From assembly GCA_946618265.1 (NCBI GenBank), contig CAMOLA010000083.1, forward strand, positions 1 to 6,337: a stretch of DNA of 6,337 nt. The letters run 5' to 3'. Positions 5,764 through 6,337 of this stretch are shown in pieces. The notes below the pieces were generated by a model. The model saw nothing but the letters and a program-made list of their open reading frames with translations. It was not told where the DNA came from and did not search any database. Each line of letters begins with the position of its first letter. The stretch's first letter is position 1. The position numbers were made by a program, and so were the translations under genes. Source of the stretch: an uncultured Eggerthellaceae bacterium (lineage in GTDB: Bacteria; Actinomycetota; Coriobacteriia; Coriobacteriales; Eggerthellaceae).

Positions 5764-6337
5764 GCAGGATAGGCGTATTCGTCTGCTATTGCGGTAGCAA
5801 CATCGCCGGCACGGTCGACGTCGAAGCCGTCGCCGAGATGGCGCGCTCGCTTCCCGACGTCGTGCATGTCGAGACGAACAAGTACACGTGCTCGGATCCC
5901 GGCCAGGAAGGCGTGCGCAACGCCATCATCGAGCATGAGATCGACCGCGTGGTCGTGGCGGCGTGCAGTCCGCGCATGCACGAGCCCACGTGGCGCAAGC
6001 TTCTGGCCGACACGCCGGTCAACCCCTACATGCTCGAGGTCGCCAACATCCGCGAGCAGTGCTCGTGGGTCCACAAGGACCGCGACGTGGCCACCGCCAA
6101 GGCGATCGACCTCGTGAAGATGGCCGTCGCCAAGGTGGCGCGCCTGCAGCCGCTGCATTCCACCGAGATCCCCGTTCACAAGAAGGCGCTCGTCATCGGC
6201 GGCGGCATCGCGGGCATGCAGACGGCGCTCGACATCGCCGACGCCGGTTTCAAGGTGACCATCGTCGAGCGCGAGACGTCGCTCGGCGGCAAGATGGTCA
6301 TGCTGGACAAGACCTTCCCCACGATGGACTGCTCGGC
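5760..6337 (+). CDS. hdrA: HdrA-like FAD/iron-sulfur subunit, N-terminal 192 residues, truncated by the window
   Basis: The start of HdrA, the flavoprotein that in methanogens bifurcates electrons between ferredoxin and HdrB. The N-terminal domain shows the cysteines typical of the family: VCYCGSNI with C9 and C11, YTCS with C44, and AACSPRMHE with C69. The FAD-binding Rossmann fold starts at residue 143, with GGGIAG at 147-152 and the acidic end E170 of the second strand, followed by SLGGKM (174-179). The visible end, PTMDCS, is the beginning of the cysteine motif seen in HdrA (C191). A strong AAGGAGG at 5746-5752 lies 7 bases before the ATG, and the start overlaps the hdrB stop as ATGA, so the genes are translationally coupled. 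The rest, including the ferredoxin-like inserts and any partner gene, lies beyond the window. Confidence 0.95.
   Translation, partial: MSRIGVFVCYCGSNIAGTVDVEAVAEMARSLPDVVHVETNKYTCSDPGQEGVRNAIIEHEIDRVVVAACSPRMHEPTWRKLLADTPVNPYMLEVANIREQCSWVHKDRDVATAKAIDLVKMAVAKVARLQPLHSTEIPVHKKALVIGGGIAGMQTALDIADAGFKVTIVERETSLGGKMVMLDKTFPTMDCS

Overview
The window comes from a high-GC bacterium. The set of genes (a bacterial HdrCBA module, a GGDEF domain in the Gram-positive style reading DPLTGVKSKRAY, and strong AGGAGG-type ribosome sites) fits an anaerobic actinobacterium of the Coriobacteriia/Eggerthellaceae kind. That placement is inferred from gene content and codon style, not from a marker gene.

Layout from left to right: (1) 1-966, the C-terminal part of an ABC exporter that runs off the left edge. 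(2) 967-1156, a short gap between convergent genes. It holds two hairpins and a fossil of the end of a GGDEF gene. (3) 1157-3385, minus strand, an unusual 742-residue protein that fuses an APC-family amino-acid permease, an extra membrane-loop-membrane unit and an intact GGDEF (diguanylate cyclase) domain. (4) 3386-4079, a 694-base gap between divergent genes. It has a candidate promoter for each side, several palindromes, and a large very GC-rich foldback at 3587-3861 that could be a structured RNA or a degenerate inverted repeat. (5) 4080-6337, plus strand, a tight hdrC-hdrB-hdrA operon that runs off the right edge inside hdrA.

The hdr genes would make a soluble iron-sulfur/flavin electron-transfer complex. 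HdrA is the FAD hub, HdrC is the ferredoxin-like relay, and HdrB carries the two CCG-type catalytic sites for disulfide or related chemistry. The real electron acceptor cannot be read from this window. The permease-GGDEF protein looks like a transporter-derived sensor that could link an amino acid or similar solute to cyclic-dinucleotide signalling. It is transcribed divergently from hdrCBA, and nothing in the sequence shows co-regulation beyond sharing the intergenic region.

The items most worth a second look are the permease-GGDEF fusion, the long foldback at 3587-3861, the palindromes around the hdrC promoter, and the GGDEF 3'-end fossil at 978-1036.
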